Positions 7,486-14,054 of a stretch of DNA of 19,593 nucleotides are shown here, piece after piece; position 1 is the stretch's first letter; the number at the start of each line of letters is the position of its first letter. The position numbers were made by a program, and so were the translations under genes. Below the pieces are notes generated by a model. It saw nothing but the letters and a program-made list of their open reading frames with translations. It was not told the origin of the DNA and did not search any database. This DNA is from JANOYY01 sp031418035 (GTDB lineage: Bacteria > Actinomycetota > Acidimicrobiia > Acidimicrobiales > JANYDT01). The stretch lies in the NCBI GenBank assembly GCA_031418035.1, contig JANOWU010000318.1:1-19593 (forward strand), given 5' to 3'.

Positions 7486-8142
7486 GTGCGCACGAGCAGG
7501 CTGTACTCGCTTGCGGCCCGCATGTTTCTGGCCATCGCCATGCTTCCCCTCCTTGCGCCGGGGATGGCCGTGGCGGCCAAACGGACGCCGCGGGTTGCCG
7601 CGTCGAACGAGGCTCGGGTGTCGATCACGAACGTCGATGCTCAACCGCTGCGGATCGCCATCGATGGCAAGGTCAACACCGTCCGACTTCCGAGTGGGCG
7701 CAGTGTCACCATCACGCTGGACCCGCGGGAGTACGTGTTCGCGGTGAGCCCCGTCGGGCAATCGTCATCGAGCGTTCGATCGGCGCTTTCCATCGACCTC
7801 GGCCCAAAGGAAATGGCGACCTTCGACGCAACAACGGTGGCGATCGTCCTTCGCTCCCGTGATGTGAAGCCGCGCGTGTTGGCGCTTCGATCGCCAGCGA
7901 TGTCGGCGATGTCGGCCTCGGACGCGTCTTCGCCGACCCCTCGAGGAGTGTCGTTGAAGTCGGCATTGATCGCCACGCTCGGGCTTGCCGCGGCAGCAGC
8001 ATTTGTCGTCTCACAACTCTCGATCGAACGAGAACGGGTTCTCGATGAGCGAGCGAGCGCCCGCATGCAGCAGATCGCATCCCAGTCGTTGCACAGCCTT
8101 CCGCCACTATCGATGGACTTTGCCGCTCGCACTCGTCGCTAG
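7486..8142 (+). CDS. Unrecognised exported protein with C-terminal membrane span
   Basis: I do not recognise this protein. From the chosen start it has 218 residues. It opens with a signal-peptide-like N-terminus (basic start, hydrophobic core, cleavage probably after AVA near residue 30). A predicted beta-rich domain (VSITNVDAQPLRIAIDGK, VRLPSGRSVTITLDPREYVFAV) resembles small extracellular DUF4397- or PEGA-type folds in pattern only. A Ser/Pro linker, one membrane span near residues 159-179 and a charged tail follow. The frame also allows ATG at 7462, but GTG at 7486 is preceded by GGAGAA five bases upstream, one of the few clear ribosome sites here. It stands alone, with a palindrome and an sRNA-like locus after it. 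Confidence 0.65.
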   Translation: MRTSRLYSLAARMFLAIAMLPLLAPGMAVAAKRTPRVAASNEARVSITNVDAQPLRIAIDGKVNTVRLPSGRSVTITLDPREYVFAVSPVGQSSSSVRSALSIDLGPKEMATFDATTVAIVLRSRDVKPRVLALRSPAMSAMSASDASSPTPRGVSLKSALIATLGLAAAAAFVVSQLSIERERVLDERASARMQQIASQSLHSLPPLSMDFAARTRR

Positions 8143-8168
8143 GTGGCGTGCTCTGCGCGCCATGGTGG

Positions 8169-8185
8169 TTGGGTTTTTAACCCAA
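8169..8185. promoter_or_regulatory. 17-bp perfect palindrome (7-bp arms, TTT centre), operator or weak terminator
   Basis: TTGGGTT-TTT-AACCCAA is a perfect inverted repeat located 26 bp after the preceding stop codon and 9 bp before a TAAAGT -10. The AT-rich centre and the lack of a following T-run make it a poor terminator. Its position fits an operator for the downstream small RNA locus. Confidence 0.4.
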
Positions 8186-8194
8186 AACTCTTGG

Positions 8195-8200
8195 TAAAGT
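8195..8200 (+). promoter_or_regulatory. -10 element TAAAGT ahead of the candidate small RNA
   Basis: TAAAGT fits TANNNT. The usual spacing places transcription start at about G8206-G8207, exactly at the 5' foot of the first hairpin. No good -35 at 16-19 bp was found. Confidence 0.4.
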
Positions 8201-8205
8201 GAAAG

Positions 8206-8300
8206 GGCCTCCAGGGTCCGCCCCCTGGTGGCCAGCGACGAGCGGGACCCGCCACCTGCCGTCGCGCCAACGGCGCCTCTTCGAGGCGCCGTTGTGCATT
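8206..8300 (+). ncRNA. Candidate small RNA: two hairpins with C-rich loops plus terminator hairpin
   Basis: Three consecutive stems fill this non-coding interval. Stem 1 pairs 8206-8216 with 8223-8233 (10 of 11 positions paired), with loop TCCGCC. Stem 2 pairs 8235-8246 with 8255-8265 (11 pairs including one G-U, one bulged A), with loop ACCCGCCA. Stem 3 (8268-8294) is a perfect 12-bp GC-rich stem followed by a T-rich stretch. Both loops contain CCGCC. Actinobacterial 6C RNAs share this two-C-loop-plus-terminator architecture, but the runs of six C are absent, so this is at best 6C-like. C-rich loops in small RNAs often pair with ribosome binding sites. The boundaries are inferred from the -10 and the terminator. 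Confidence 0.5.
8268..8300 (+). terminator. Intrinsic terminator, 12-bp perfect stem
   Basis: CAACGGCGCCTC, loop TTC and GAGGCGCCGTTG form a perfect stem, followed by TGCATTTT. The stem is symmetric and could also stop the convergent minus-strand gene, but the T-rich tail is on the plus strand only. Confidence 0.65.
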
Positions 8301-8339
8301 TTCTGTTGTGCATTTGTCGACCTGTTGTCGACCTTGTTG

Positions 8340-8546
8340 CTACGCCTTGAGCGATCGCAGGGCCTTCTCCATGCGCCGACGACCACTGCGCAGGAGGGTC
8401 TCCACCGCGAAAAGATCCGCAGCAAGAAGTGCGCCGCCCGTCTCGGCCTGTGACTGATTGGCCGCCGCGTCGACTCGCAGCAACAGTTCGTCGAGCGTGG
8501 CCAGCATCGACGAAAGTTCGGGGCGGTAGTGATTGGATCGATTCAC
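8340..8546 (-). CDS. Small hypothetical helical protein
   Basis: The 68-residue protein from GTG at 8546 reads as two amphipathic helices: one around MLATLDELLLRVDAAANQ, the other running through LLAADLFAVETLLRSGRRRMEKALRSL. It has no recognised motif, signal peptide or membrane span. The frame is open to ATG 8627, but the extra 27 residues are Ser/Arg/Cys-rich and run into a 12-bp tandem repeat, so they are probably untranslated. An AAGG lies directly before the GTG, closer than ideal. It converges on the sRNA terminator. The helical regularity supports a real gene, but the function is unknown. Basic C-terminal residues could allow nucleic-acid contact, which is only a possibility. Confidence 0.5.
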   Translation of the reverse strand: MNRSNHYRPELSSMLATLDELLLRVDAAANQSQAETGGALLAADLFAVETLLRSGRRRMEKALRSLKA

Positions 8547-8605
8547 ACCTTCATGTTGCCCGACGAATCGACGTAGCGTCGACCGCGACGAGCACTGCCG
8601 CCATG

Positions 8606-8648
8606 ACTGGCACAAAGATTGGCACAAAGATTGGCACGAAGATTGGCA
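8606..8648 (+). repeat. 12-bp tandem repeat, about 3.5 copies
   Basis: The unit ATTGGCACAAAG occurs in three successive copies with one base change in the first and one in the third, followed by a 7-base partial copy. The unit length is a multiple of three, but no frame through it looks like a real protein. Confidence 0.85.
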
Positions 8649-8696
8649 GGTGCCACGGCCGGGCCGCCCCGCTCGGGCAACTATGCTCTGCGGCTT

Positions 8697-8803
8697 CTAG
8701 CAGGGTTCTGAAAAACCTCCTTTCCGACCTCAACGCACTTCGTTGAACATCGAATTTGTGGTTTCGAAACAGTCGAAACGTAGGATTTTCATCACCCTGC
8801 TAG
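8697..8803. mobile_element. MITE-like element: long imperfect terminal inverted repeats flanked by CTAG
   Basis: Bases 8697-8728 pair with 8803-8772 at 25 of 32 positions. The outermost 10 bp are perfect (CTAGCAGGGT against ACCCTGCTAG). The loop between the arms is ~43 bases and contains a small CAACG/CGTTG hairpin. If CTAG at each end is a target duplication, the element is 99 bp (8701-8799). It has no coding capacity. This layout is that of a non-autonomous miniature inverted-repeat element moved by a transposase encoded elsewhere. The alternative is a structured leader of hisC, since a TATGCT lies 9 bp before the left arm. Confidence 0.45.
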
Positions 8804-8881
8804 TGACCGATGTGTCAAACGCGGTCGAGGCGTCCACCACGATCCTCGAAGCGGAACTTCTTTTGAAATTGATGGTGACGT

Positions 8882-9946
8882 ATGGGCTTTGAACGAGTGA
8901 CGCCGCGCCCGGACCTAGGCACGCTGGAGGGTTACCACTCGCCTCAACTTGACGTTGCCGTTCGGCTCAATACCAACGAGAGCCCGTTTGCGCCGCCTGC
9001 CTCGTGGCAGGAGCAACTGGCTGACGAGGTCGCGGCGTTCGATTTTCATCGCTACCCCGACCGCGAAGCAACCGCACTACGTACGGCGATCGCCGCCGTC
9101 CACGGAGTCGGTCCCGAGAACGTGTTTGCGGCGAACGGCTCCAACGAGGTGCTCCAAACACTGTGTCTGGCCTACGGCGGTTTCGGACGCACCGCAGTCA
9201 CCTTCGAACCCACCTACGCAATGCACGGCCAGATTTCGCGCACCACCGGAACGACGGTCGTCGTCGGCGAACGAAACGCCGACTTCGGACTCTGCGTAGC
9301 CACCGTCGAAGCGGTTCTGAACTCCTGCCATGCCGACATCACCTTTCTGTGCTCACCGAACAACCCCACCGGCGACGTCGTTTCCGAAGACGTCCTTCAC
9401 TACGTGATCGAGCATGCCCCGGGTCTCATCGTGGTCGACGAGGCATATGGTCAGTTCGCCCCGAAGTCGGCACTGTCGCTCGTGAACGAACACCGAAATT
9501 TGGTCGTGATTCGGACGTTCTCGAAGACCTGGGCGATGGCCGGTCATCGGCTGGGGTATTGCGTCGGTCCGTCGTGGATGATCGACCAGCTCCAGCTCGT
9601 CGCACTCCCGTACCACCTCGACATCGTGAAGCAGGCCGCAGGTCGACTCGCGCTCAAGTTCGAAGGCGAGATGCGCCAACGCGTGGAGCAACTCGTTGCC
9701 GAACGAAACCGCCTCGTCGGGCGTCTCAGCCAACTCGACGTGCGGGTCTACGACTCGAAGGCGAACTTCGTCTTGTTTCGGCCGCGGCTCGACGCAAACG
9801 TCGTTTGGCAACGGCTCGTGGATCGCGGGGTCCTGGTGCGCAACTGCAGCTCCTGGTCGCGTCTCGAGGGATGTCTCCGGGTGACGATTGGCACGAGCGA
9901 AGAAAATGATTTCTTTCTCGATGCGCTCGCCAACGTGCTCGAATGA
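8882..9946 (+). CDS. hisC: Histidinol-phosphate aminotransferase
   Basis: HisC is a PLP-dependent fold-type I aminotransferase that converts imidazole-acetol phosphate and glutamate to histidinol phosphate. The sequence has RLNTNESPF near residues 28-36, HRYPD at 56-60 and FCSPNNPTG-like CSPNNPTG near 157-164. VVDEAY lies near 184-189, and the PLP lysine is K215 in FSKTWAMAGHRLGY. A C-terminal Arg segment (CLRVTIGT) binds the substrate carboxylate or phosphate. Its 354 residues are normal for the family. An in-frame stop sits just upstream of the ATG, fixing the start region. It is the first his gene here, with hisB 4 bp downstream. The leader contains a MITE-like inverted repeat, so regulation may differ from relatives. 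Other class I aminotransferases are possible in principle, but the context settles it. Confidence 0.95.
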   Translation: MGFERVTPRPDLGTLEGYHSPQLDVAVRLNTNESPFAPPASWQEQLADEVAAFDFHRYPDREATALRTAIAAVHGVGPENVFAANGSNEVLQTLCLAYGGFGRTAVTFEPTYAMHGQISRTTGTTVVVGERNADFGLCVATVEAVLNSCHADITFLCSPNNPTGDVVSEDVLHYVIEHAPGLIVVDEAYGQFAPKSALSLVNEHRNLVVIRTFSKTWAMAGHRLGYCVGPSWMIDQLQLVALPYHLDIVKQAAGRLALKFEGEMRQRVEQLVAERNRLVGRLSQLDVRVYDSKANFVLFRPRLDANVVWQRLVDRGVLVRNCSSWSRLEGCLRVTIGTSEENDFFLDALANVLE

Positions 9947-9950
9947 ACAG

Positions 9951-10562
9951 ATGACAACCGAGCGAGTTGCACTCCGGGCCCGAACCACCAAGGAGACATC
10001 CATCGAGGTGTCTATCAACGTCGACGGTGAATCCACAACAGAAACCGACACGGGGATACCGTTCTTCGACCATATGCTTGCCCAACTCGGCAAACACGGC
10101 GGGTTCGATCTACGGGTTCACTGCAAGGGTGACCTGGAGATCGATACGCACCACACGATCGAAGACGTCGGCATCGCGGTCGGCGAGGCGTTTCGCGAGG
10201 CGCTCGGGACGAAGTCAGGAGTGCGTCGATTCGCCTCTTCCTCGGTACCGCTCGATGAGGCGCTGATCGACGTGTCCGTCGATCTGTCGGGACGCCCGTT
10301 CCTGGTCTACGAAGTTGATGCGTCGGGTGGCACCGGTCAGACGTTTCTCCTGGGTGATCCGGGGTTCGACCCGCAGCTCGCCGAGGAATTCTGGCGTGCG
10401 TTCGTAACGGCGGCGATGATCACGTTGCACGTACGCATGCGAAGTGGCAAGAACACCCACCACATCATCGAGGCGTCGTTCAAGGCGGTGGCTCGTGCGC
10501 TGCGCGATGCCGTGAAGATCGAGTCCCACGGTGGCGTGCCATCGACGAAAGGGGTATTGTGA
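9951..10562 (+). CDS. hisB: Imidazoleglycerol-phosphate dehydratase
   Basis: HisB dehydrates imidazole glycerol phosphate to imidazole acetol phosphate using Mn2+. The two metal-binding HHxxE motifs are visible as DTHHTIEDVGIAVGEA near residues 66-80 and NTHHIIEASFKA near the C-terminus. FFDHMLAQLGKHGGFDL near residues 38-54 is also conserved. It is the monofunctional 203-residue type, without the phosphatase domain of enteric bacteria. The frame is open to 9888, but ATG at 9951 fits the family N-terminus and lies 4 bp after the hisC stop. It has no ribosome site of its own, which suggests translational coupling. Its last bases overlap the hisH start (GTGA). Confidence 0.97.
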   Translation: MTTERVALRARTTKETSIEVSINVDGESTTETDTGIPFFDHMLAQLGKHGGFDLRVHCKGDLEIDTHHTIEDVGIAVGEAFREALGTKSGVRRFASSSVPLDEALIDVSVDLSGRPFLVYEVDASGGTGQTFLLGDPGFDPQLAEEFWRAFVTAAMITLHVRMRSGKNTHHIIEASFKAVARALRDAVKIESHGGVPSTKGVL

Positions 10563-11215
10563 CGGCGGCCGTACCACGGCCGCGCATCGCGATCATCGAC
10601 TACGGGATCGGCAACCTTCCCTCGGCGCGAAAGGCGTTCGAGGCGGCGGGTGGCGATGCGTTCATCACGAGGGATCCCTTCGAGATCGCCTCGGCCGACG
10701 GGGTAGTTCTTCCGGGAGTTGGCGCAATGGGTCGCTGTATGGAAGCCCTCGACGAGCACCGTATGCGACAACCAGTTCTCGACGCGATTGCGGCCGGGCA
10801 GCCCTTTTTCGGGATCTGCGTCGGCATGCAGATGCTGCACTCCGGAAGCGATGAGTTCGGCGGTGTCGAAGGCCTCGGCGTGTTCCGGGCCCAAGTGGTG
10901 GAGCTACCGCCAACGGTGAAGCGTCCGCAAATGCAGTGGAATGTTGTGCATCGGCGCGAAGGTTCCGACGAGTGCGAAATCATGGCCGGCGTCGACGGCG
11001 GTTGGTTCTATTTCGTCCACTCCTTTGCTCCCGAACCCCACGTGGATGTGGTCGGCGTGTGCGAATACGGGACTGTCGTGTCCGCCGTCGTGAGTCGGGG
11101 CAACGTCTGCGGCACGCAGTTTCATCCCGAGAAATCGAGTGAGAACGGCATCCGGCTCCTCGCCAACTTTGTTTCGATGTGCGTACGTACATCACATTCG
11201 GAAGCGGTTGGATGA
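10559..11215 (+). CDS. hisH: Imidazole glycerol phosphate synthase, glutaminase subunit
   Basis: HisH is the class I glutamine amidotransferase subunit that hydrolyses glutamine and channels ammonia to HisF. The nucleophile is C87 in GICVGMQ, and the dyad completes with H189 and E191 in FHPEKS. The N-terminal IIDYGIGNL and the oxyanion-region PGVGAMG are typical. It has 218 residues. The GTG start overlaps the hisB stop by four bases. Its partner HisF is encoded 3.1 kb downstream, beyond several unrelated genes, so the two subunits are not made from adjacent cistrons. Confidence 0.97.
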   Translation: MTAAVPRPRIAIIDYGIGNLPSARKAFEAAGGDAFITRDPFEIASADGVVLPGVGAMGRCMEALDEHRMRQPVLDAIAAGQPFFGICVGMQMLHSGSDEFGGVEGLGVFRAQVVELPPTVKRPQMQWNVVHRREGSDECEIMAGVDGGWFYFVHSFAPEPHVDVVGVCEYGTVVSAVVSRGNVCGTQFHPEKSSENGIRLLANFVSMCVRTSHSEAVG

Positions 11216-11219
11216 CGCC

Positions 11220-11981
11220 ATGGAGCTCTATCCAGCCATAGATATTCGAGGCGGACGCTGTGTTCGGCTGCGCCAGGGAGACTATTCCGATGAGACGGTC
11301 TACGGCGACGACCCCATTGTTGTCGCGCAGTCGTTCGCGCAGAGCGGTGTCACGTGGATCCACATCGTCGATCTCGACGCAGCCCGATCCGGCGACCCGG
11401 TGAATCGGACAATCATTCGTGAACTTACTAAAGAAGTAGGCGCGCTTGGTGTCTCCGTGCAGACCGGGGGTGGGGTCCGTACCCTCGACGACGTGCGTGA
11501 GCTGAGCGCTGCGGGAGTTTCTCGTTGCGTCATCGGGACCGCCGCCGTGGAATCGCCAGAATTGGTCACCGAGGCAGCAGCAGCCTTTCCCGGGGGCGTC
11601 GCCGTAGGTCTCGATGCCCGGCTGCTGCCCGACGGTCGTTACGAAGTCGCAGTTCGGGGTTGGGTCACCGGTAGTGGACACGATCTCTTTGCGCTCGTCG
11701 AGAAGTTCGATTCCTCAGGCGCTGCCGCCTTCGTGGTCACCGAGATCGGTCGCGACGGCATGCTGACCGGGCCTGATTCGTCGGGGTTGGCGCGAGTGAT
11801 GGAACGGACCAGCGTCGGTGTGATCGCCTCTGGAGGTGTGTCGTCGATCGAGGATCTCGTGGCGCTGCGTGAACTTCGTGGTGGCGGCCGGTCCTTGCTC
11901 GGGGCGATCGCCGGCAAGGCGATCTACGAGAAGCGCTTCAGCGTCGCCGAGGGTGTCGTTGCGTGCCGGGGCCACGAATGA
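11220..11981 (+). CDS. hisA: ProFAR isomerase HisA (1-(5-phosphoribosyl)-5-[(5-phosphoribosylamino)methylideneamino]imidazole-4-carboxamide isomerase)
   Basis: HisA is a (beta-alpha)8 barrel that isomerises ProFAR to PRFAR. The catalytic aspartates are D8 in YPAIDIRGG and D132 in GLDAR. Phosphate sites appear as QTGGGVR near 81-87 and IASGGVSS. It has 253 residues. The frame extends back to 11139, but ATG at 11220 gives the family N-terminus and lies 4 bp after hisH. Many actinobacteria have PriA, a HisA/TrpF dual enzyme. Here the loop reads TGGGVR rather than the SGGIR common in PriA, and the segment VAVRGWVT is like ordinary HisA, so I lean to a monofunctional enzyme. The stop overlaps the next start (ATGA). 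Confidence 0.93.
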   Translation: MELYPAIDIRGGRCVRLRQGDYSDETVYGDDPIVVAQSFAQSGVTWIHIVDLDAARSGDPVNRTIIRELTKEVGALGVSVQTGGGVRTLDDVRELSAAGVSRCVIGTAAVESPELVTEAAAAFPGGVAVGLDARLLPDGRYEVAVRGWVTGSGHDLFALVEKFDSSGAAAFVVTEIGRDGMLTGPDSSGLARVMERTSVGVIASGGVSSIEDLVALRELRGGGRSLLGAIAGKAIYEKRFSVAEGVVACRGHE

Positions 11982-12817
11982 AACGTTCGCTCATCTCGCG
12001 CCTTTTCGGCTCCACCACCGATCCAATGTCGAGGAAGGTTCCGATGCCTTCCCACGCGATCTGGCTGCACTGGGGCTTCGGTGAACGAGATCTTCATACG
12101 CTCGAGTGGGACATCACCTTCCACTCCGATCCTGGTGACGTTGTGGGCGAGTATTTTGCGCCCTTCAACGGGTACGTCGGCGACGAATTGACCTACGGCG
12201 GCATTCAAACCAATGTGCAGCACCCCGAGGGACATTCACTCGGCAAAGGGGTGATCTTCTCTACGTGGTGGACCTTCGACGAGCGCGACGCCCGGGTGGA
12301 ACAACCCGATGGCTTCTTCCAACTCGGTACGCACGAAGGAAAGTTCCTCGGGGTGCGTCGACCCTTCGCATGGGGGGCGCACCACGTGCGATTCTCACTC
12401 GCCCGTGCCAGTCATCCGGACCCGCAACGGGGAGGACACTGGTTCGAATGCACGGTCGCCGAGTTGAGCGGCGGAGGCACGCCGAACGAGCGACCCTCCG
12501 TCCTGAGTGAGCCTTTGGTGATCGGCGCGCTTCGCTTTCTCGACAAGGGGGGCTACCCGGCGATGTTCGGCTCCTCGCCGCTCTCGTTCCTGGAGATCTA
12601 CTCCGACGCCGCAACCTACGGCGATATCGCCGACTGGCATATCGACGTGATGGCCTACGGCAACGGCGTTCGCGCCCATAGTCTGCGTACGGAGTATCCC
12701 GCGTACCCGAAGGAAGTGCCGAACACCGATGCGTGGTACGACGAGGCCACGAATCGTGCCCATCTGCGTTTCGGCAACGAGACCGTTCGCACCTACCCCG
12801 CGAGGACATACTTCTGA
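11978..12817 (+). CDS. Unknown protein translationally coupled to hisA, DUF3472-like beta-sandwich pattern
   Basis: I do not recognise this 279-residue protein with certainty. It has no signal peptide or membrane span and is rich in aromatic residues. The pattern YGGIQ (73-77), GVIFSTWW (91-98), GKFLGVRRPFAWG (121-133) and then HHVRF resembles DUF3472-type proteins, which have GIQ followed by an FSVW-like segment and a PW turn. That similarity is from memory and tentative. ATG at 11978 shares ATGA with the hisA stop, so it is probably translated by coupling. A longer frame from 11963 is less likely. A 28-bp gap and a separate promoter precede nucS. A role in histidine metabolism would be guesswork, although coupling implies a fixed ratio to HisA. 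Confidence 0.75.
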   Translation: MKRSLISRLFGSTTDPMSRKVPMPSHAIWLHWGFGERDLHTLEWDITFHSDPGDVVGEYFAPFNGYVGDELTYGGIQTNVQHPEGHSLGKGVIFSTWWTFDERDARVEQPDGFFQLGTHEGKFLGVRRPFAWGAHHVRFSLARASHPDPQRGGHWFECTVAELSGGGTPNERPSVLSEPLVIGALRFLDKGGYPAMFGSSPLSFLEIYSDAATYGDIADWHIDVMAYGNGVRAHSLRTEYPAYPKEVPNTDAWYDEATNRAHLRFGNETVRTYPARTYF

Positions 12818-12832
12818 CCATGAATCGTGATC

Positions 12833-12838
12833 TACGTT
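12833..12838 (+). promoter_or_regulatory. -10 element TACGTT of a leaderless promoter for nucS
   Basis: TACGTT ends 7 nt before the ATG at 12846. It lies in the 28-bp gap after the preceding gene. No ribosome binding site is present. Confidence 0.5.
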
Positions 12839-12845
12839 TTCACCC

Positions 12846-13505
12846 ATGCGTCTCGTAGTAGCCCGCTGCACCGTTCGGTATCAGGGCCGTCTGGCGGCGA
12901 TACTGCCCGAGGCCACACGGCTCATCATGGTCAAAGCCGATGGATGCGTCTGTGTGCACTCCGACGGCGGCGCGTACAAGCCCCTCAACTGGATGACTGC
13001 GCCCAACGTCGTGCGAGAGGAGCCCGGCCAGTGGATCGTCGTGAACCCGAAAGGCGAAACGCTCACGATTGAGTTGCACGAGGTCTTCAGCGATTCGCTC
13101 CACGACCTCGGCGTCGACCCCGGACTGCAGAAAGAGGGAGTCGAGGCGGAGCTGCAATTGCTGTTGTCGGAGCGTACCGATGTACTCGGTGTAGGGATGA
13201 CGCTCGTCCGTCGCGAATATCCGACGGAGATCGGTCCGGTCGACCTGCTGTGCAAGGACGCCGAAGGCGTCACCGTTGCGGTCGAGATTAAGCGGCGTGG
13301 CGAAATCGACGGGGTCGAGCAGCTCACCCGATACCTCGACTTCTTGAACCGCGATCCGATGCTTGCGCCGGTACGCGGAATGTTCGTTGCCCAAGAGATC
13401 AAGCCGCAGGCCAAAAGGCTCGCGGGGGACCGCCGAATTCTGTGCCTGGAGGTCGATTACGACGATCTCCGAAACCTGCCGTCCAACGTGTTACGACTTT
13501 TTTGA
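12846..13505 (+). CDS. nucS: Mismatch-specific endonuclease NucS / EndoMS
   Basis: NucS replaces MutS/MutL mismatch repair in most actinobacteria and many archaea: it cuts both strands at mismatches and works with the sliding clamp. The N-terminal half is the DNA-binding/dimerisation domain (MVKADGCVCVHSDGGAYKPLNWM). The C-terminal half is a RecB-like nuclease with D133 (GPVDLL), E147-x-K149 (VEIKRR) and Q159 (EQLTRYLD). The final residues NVLRLF look like a clamp-binding peptide. Its 219 residues are normal. The start is ATG 12846, leaderless. It sits between hisA and hisF, an unusual place, and its 3' end overlaps the convergent exported-protein gene by 15 bp. Function is known for the family, and I see every catalytic residue. 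Confidence 0.96.
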   Translation: MRLVVARCTVRYQGRLAAILPEATRLIMVKADGCVCVHSDGGAYKPLNWMTAPNVVREEPGQWIVVNPKGETLTIELHEVFSDSLHDLGVDPGLQKEGVEAELQLLLSERTDVLGVGMTLVRREYPTEIGPVDLLCKDAEGVTVAVEIKRRGEIDGVEQLTRYLDFLNRDPMLAPVRGMFVAQEIKPQAKRLAGDRRILCLEVDYDDLRNLPSNVLRLF

Positions 13506-14054
13506 CGAGCGCGTCGATTCCTTCGACACCTTCGTCGTAACCGTCCACGTCGTCCCCTGGCGAAGGATGGTGGCATCGACTGTGCGCGTCGCAATCCTGC
13601 AGGGGACCGCCGACCCCGATGGCACGGCAAGAACTGCGCTTTTGCCGCACCCGACATCGGCGTTCGCCGACTTCGCAAGCTCTCGTTCGACGTCGCGTCG
13701 GGCCACCACCACGAACAGCGGTGACGCGATGAGCGCACCCCCGGTACCGACGGCCACGACGTAGGCCACGCTCACCGAATCAAAGGCGACGAGGCATTGC
13801 GCGGCCATGGTCGGTGATCGTTTCACCCCCGATGGGCAGACGGGGTTCCCGAGCGTCGCCCCTGCGGCGACAGCAATGGGGAGTGCAGCGCTACGAATCG
13901 CATCGGCCAACTCCGCCGGTCGATACTCGTCGGCGCGGACCCGCGGCTCTGTGGGCTTTCGCTTCGATCGGGCGTCGGCAACGCTGGGCCAAAACAAACT
14001 CGAAAACGCGGCGACAATCACCGCGAGGCTTGTTGTCGCAGCACGACGGCGCAC
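13491..14054 (-). CDS. Exported protein with two Cys-pair repeats (DUF4333-like)
   Basis: The protein starts with an Arg-rich, hydrophobic signal sequence (VRRRAATTSLAVIVAAF) with likely cleavage near VADA. The mature part has two related modules, each with a Cys pair about 13-15 residues apart (VCPSGVKRSPTMAAQC and VGCGKSAVLAVPSGSAVPC) followed by a beta-rich stretch. This matches the secreted actinobacterial DUF4333 pattern, whose function is unknown. The frame stays open to ATG 14099. The extra residues MSVHRVSLHRVGLHR are encoded by the 15-bp repeat array, so I prefer GTG at 14054, which starts directly at the signal sequence. If the ATG is used, the N-terminus would vary with repeat number. 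The gene is convergent with nucS (15-bp overlap). Confidence 0.65.
   Translation of the reverse strand: MRRRAATTSLAVIVAAFSSLFWPSVADARSKRKPTEPRVRADEYRPAELADAIRSAALPIAVAAGATLGNPVCPSGVKRSPTMAAQCLVAFDSVSVAYVVAVGTGGALIASPLFVVVARRDVERELAKSANADVGCGKSAVLAVPSGSAVPCRIATRTVDATILRQGTTWTVTTKVSKESTRSSKKS

Larger units (their letters stand above)
8547..8881. other. Gene-free stretch upstream of hisC
   Basis: These 335 bases carry a 12-bp tandem repeat (8606-8648), a TATGCT hexamer at 8682-8687, a 107-bp imperfect inverted repeat (8697-8803), and a 10-bp palindrome GTTTCGAAAC at 8761-8770 followed by a second TCGAAAC. I saw no attenuator leader peptide with histidine codons, no T-box core and no strong hisC ribosome site. 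Only GGTGA ends 3 nt before the ATG. Confidence 0.6.

Noticed and set aside
8206..8300. Signal recognition particle RNA or a tRNA
   Set aside because: The conserved SRP apical loop (GGAAGGAAGCAG type) is missing, and the stems do not form a cloverleaf or end in CCA.
8206..8300. Canonical 6C RNA
   Set aside because: The two loops are C-rich but lack runs of six C. I keep it only as an architecture-level resemblance.
8697..8881. T-box or classic his attenuator before hisC
   Set aside because: I found no T-box core sequence, no His-codon leader and no terminator with a T-run directly ahead of hisC.
8812..8890. 26-codon frame (GTG 8812) overlapping the hisC start, as a leader peptide
   Set aside because: It has no histidine codons, no -10 at the leaderless distance and no ribosome site, so there is no support for attenuation.
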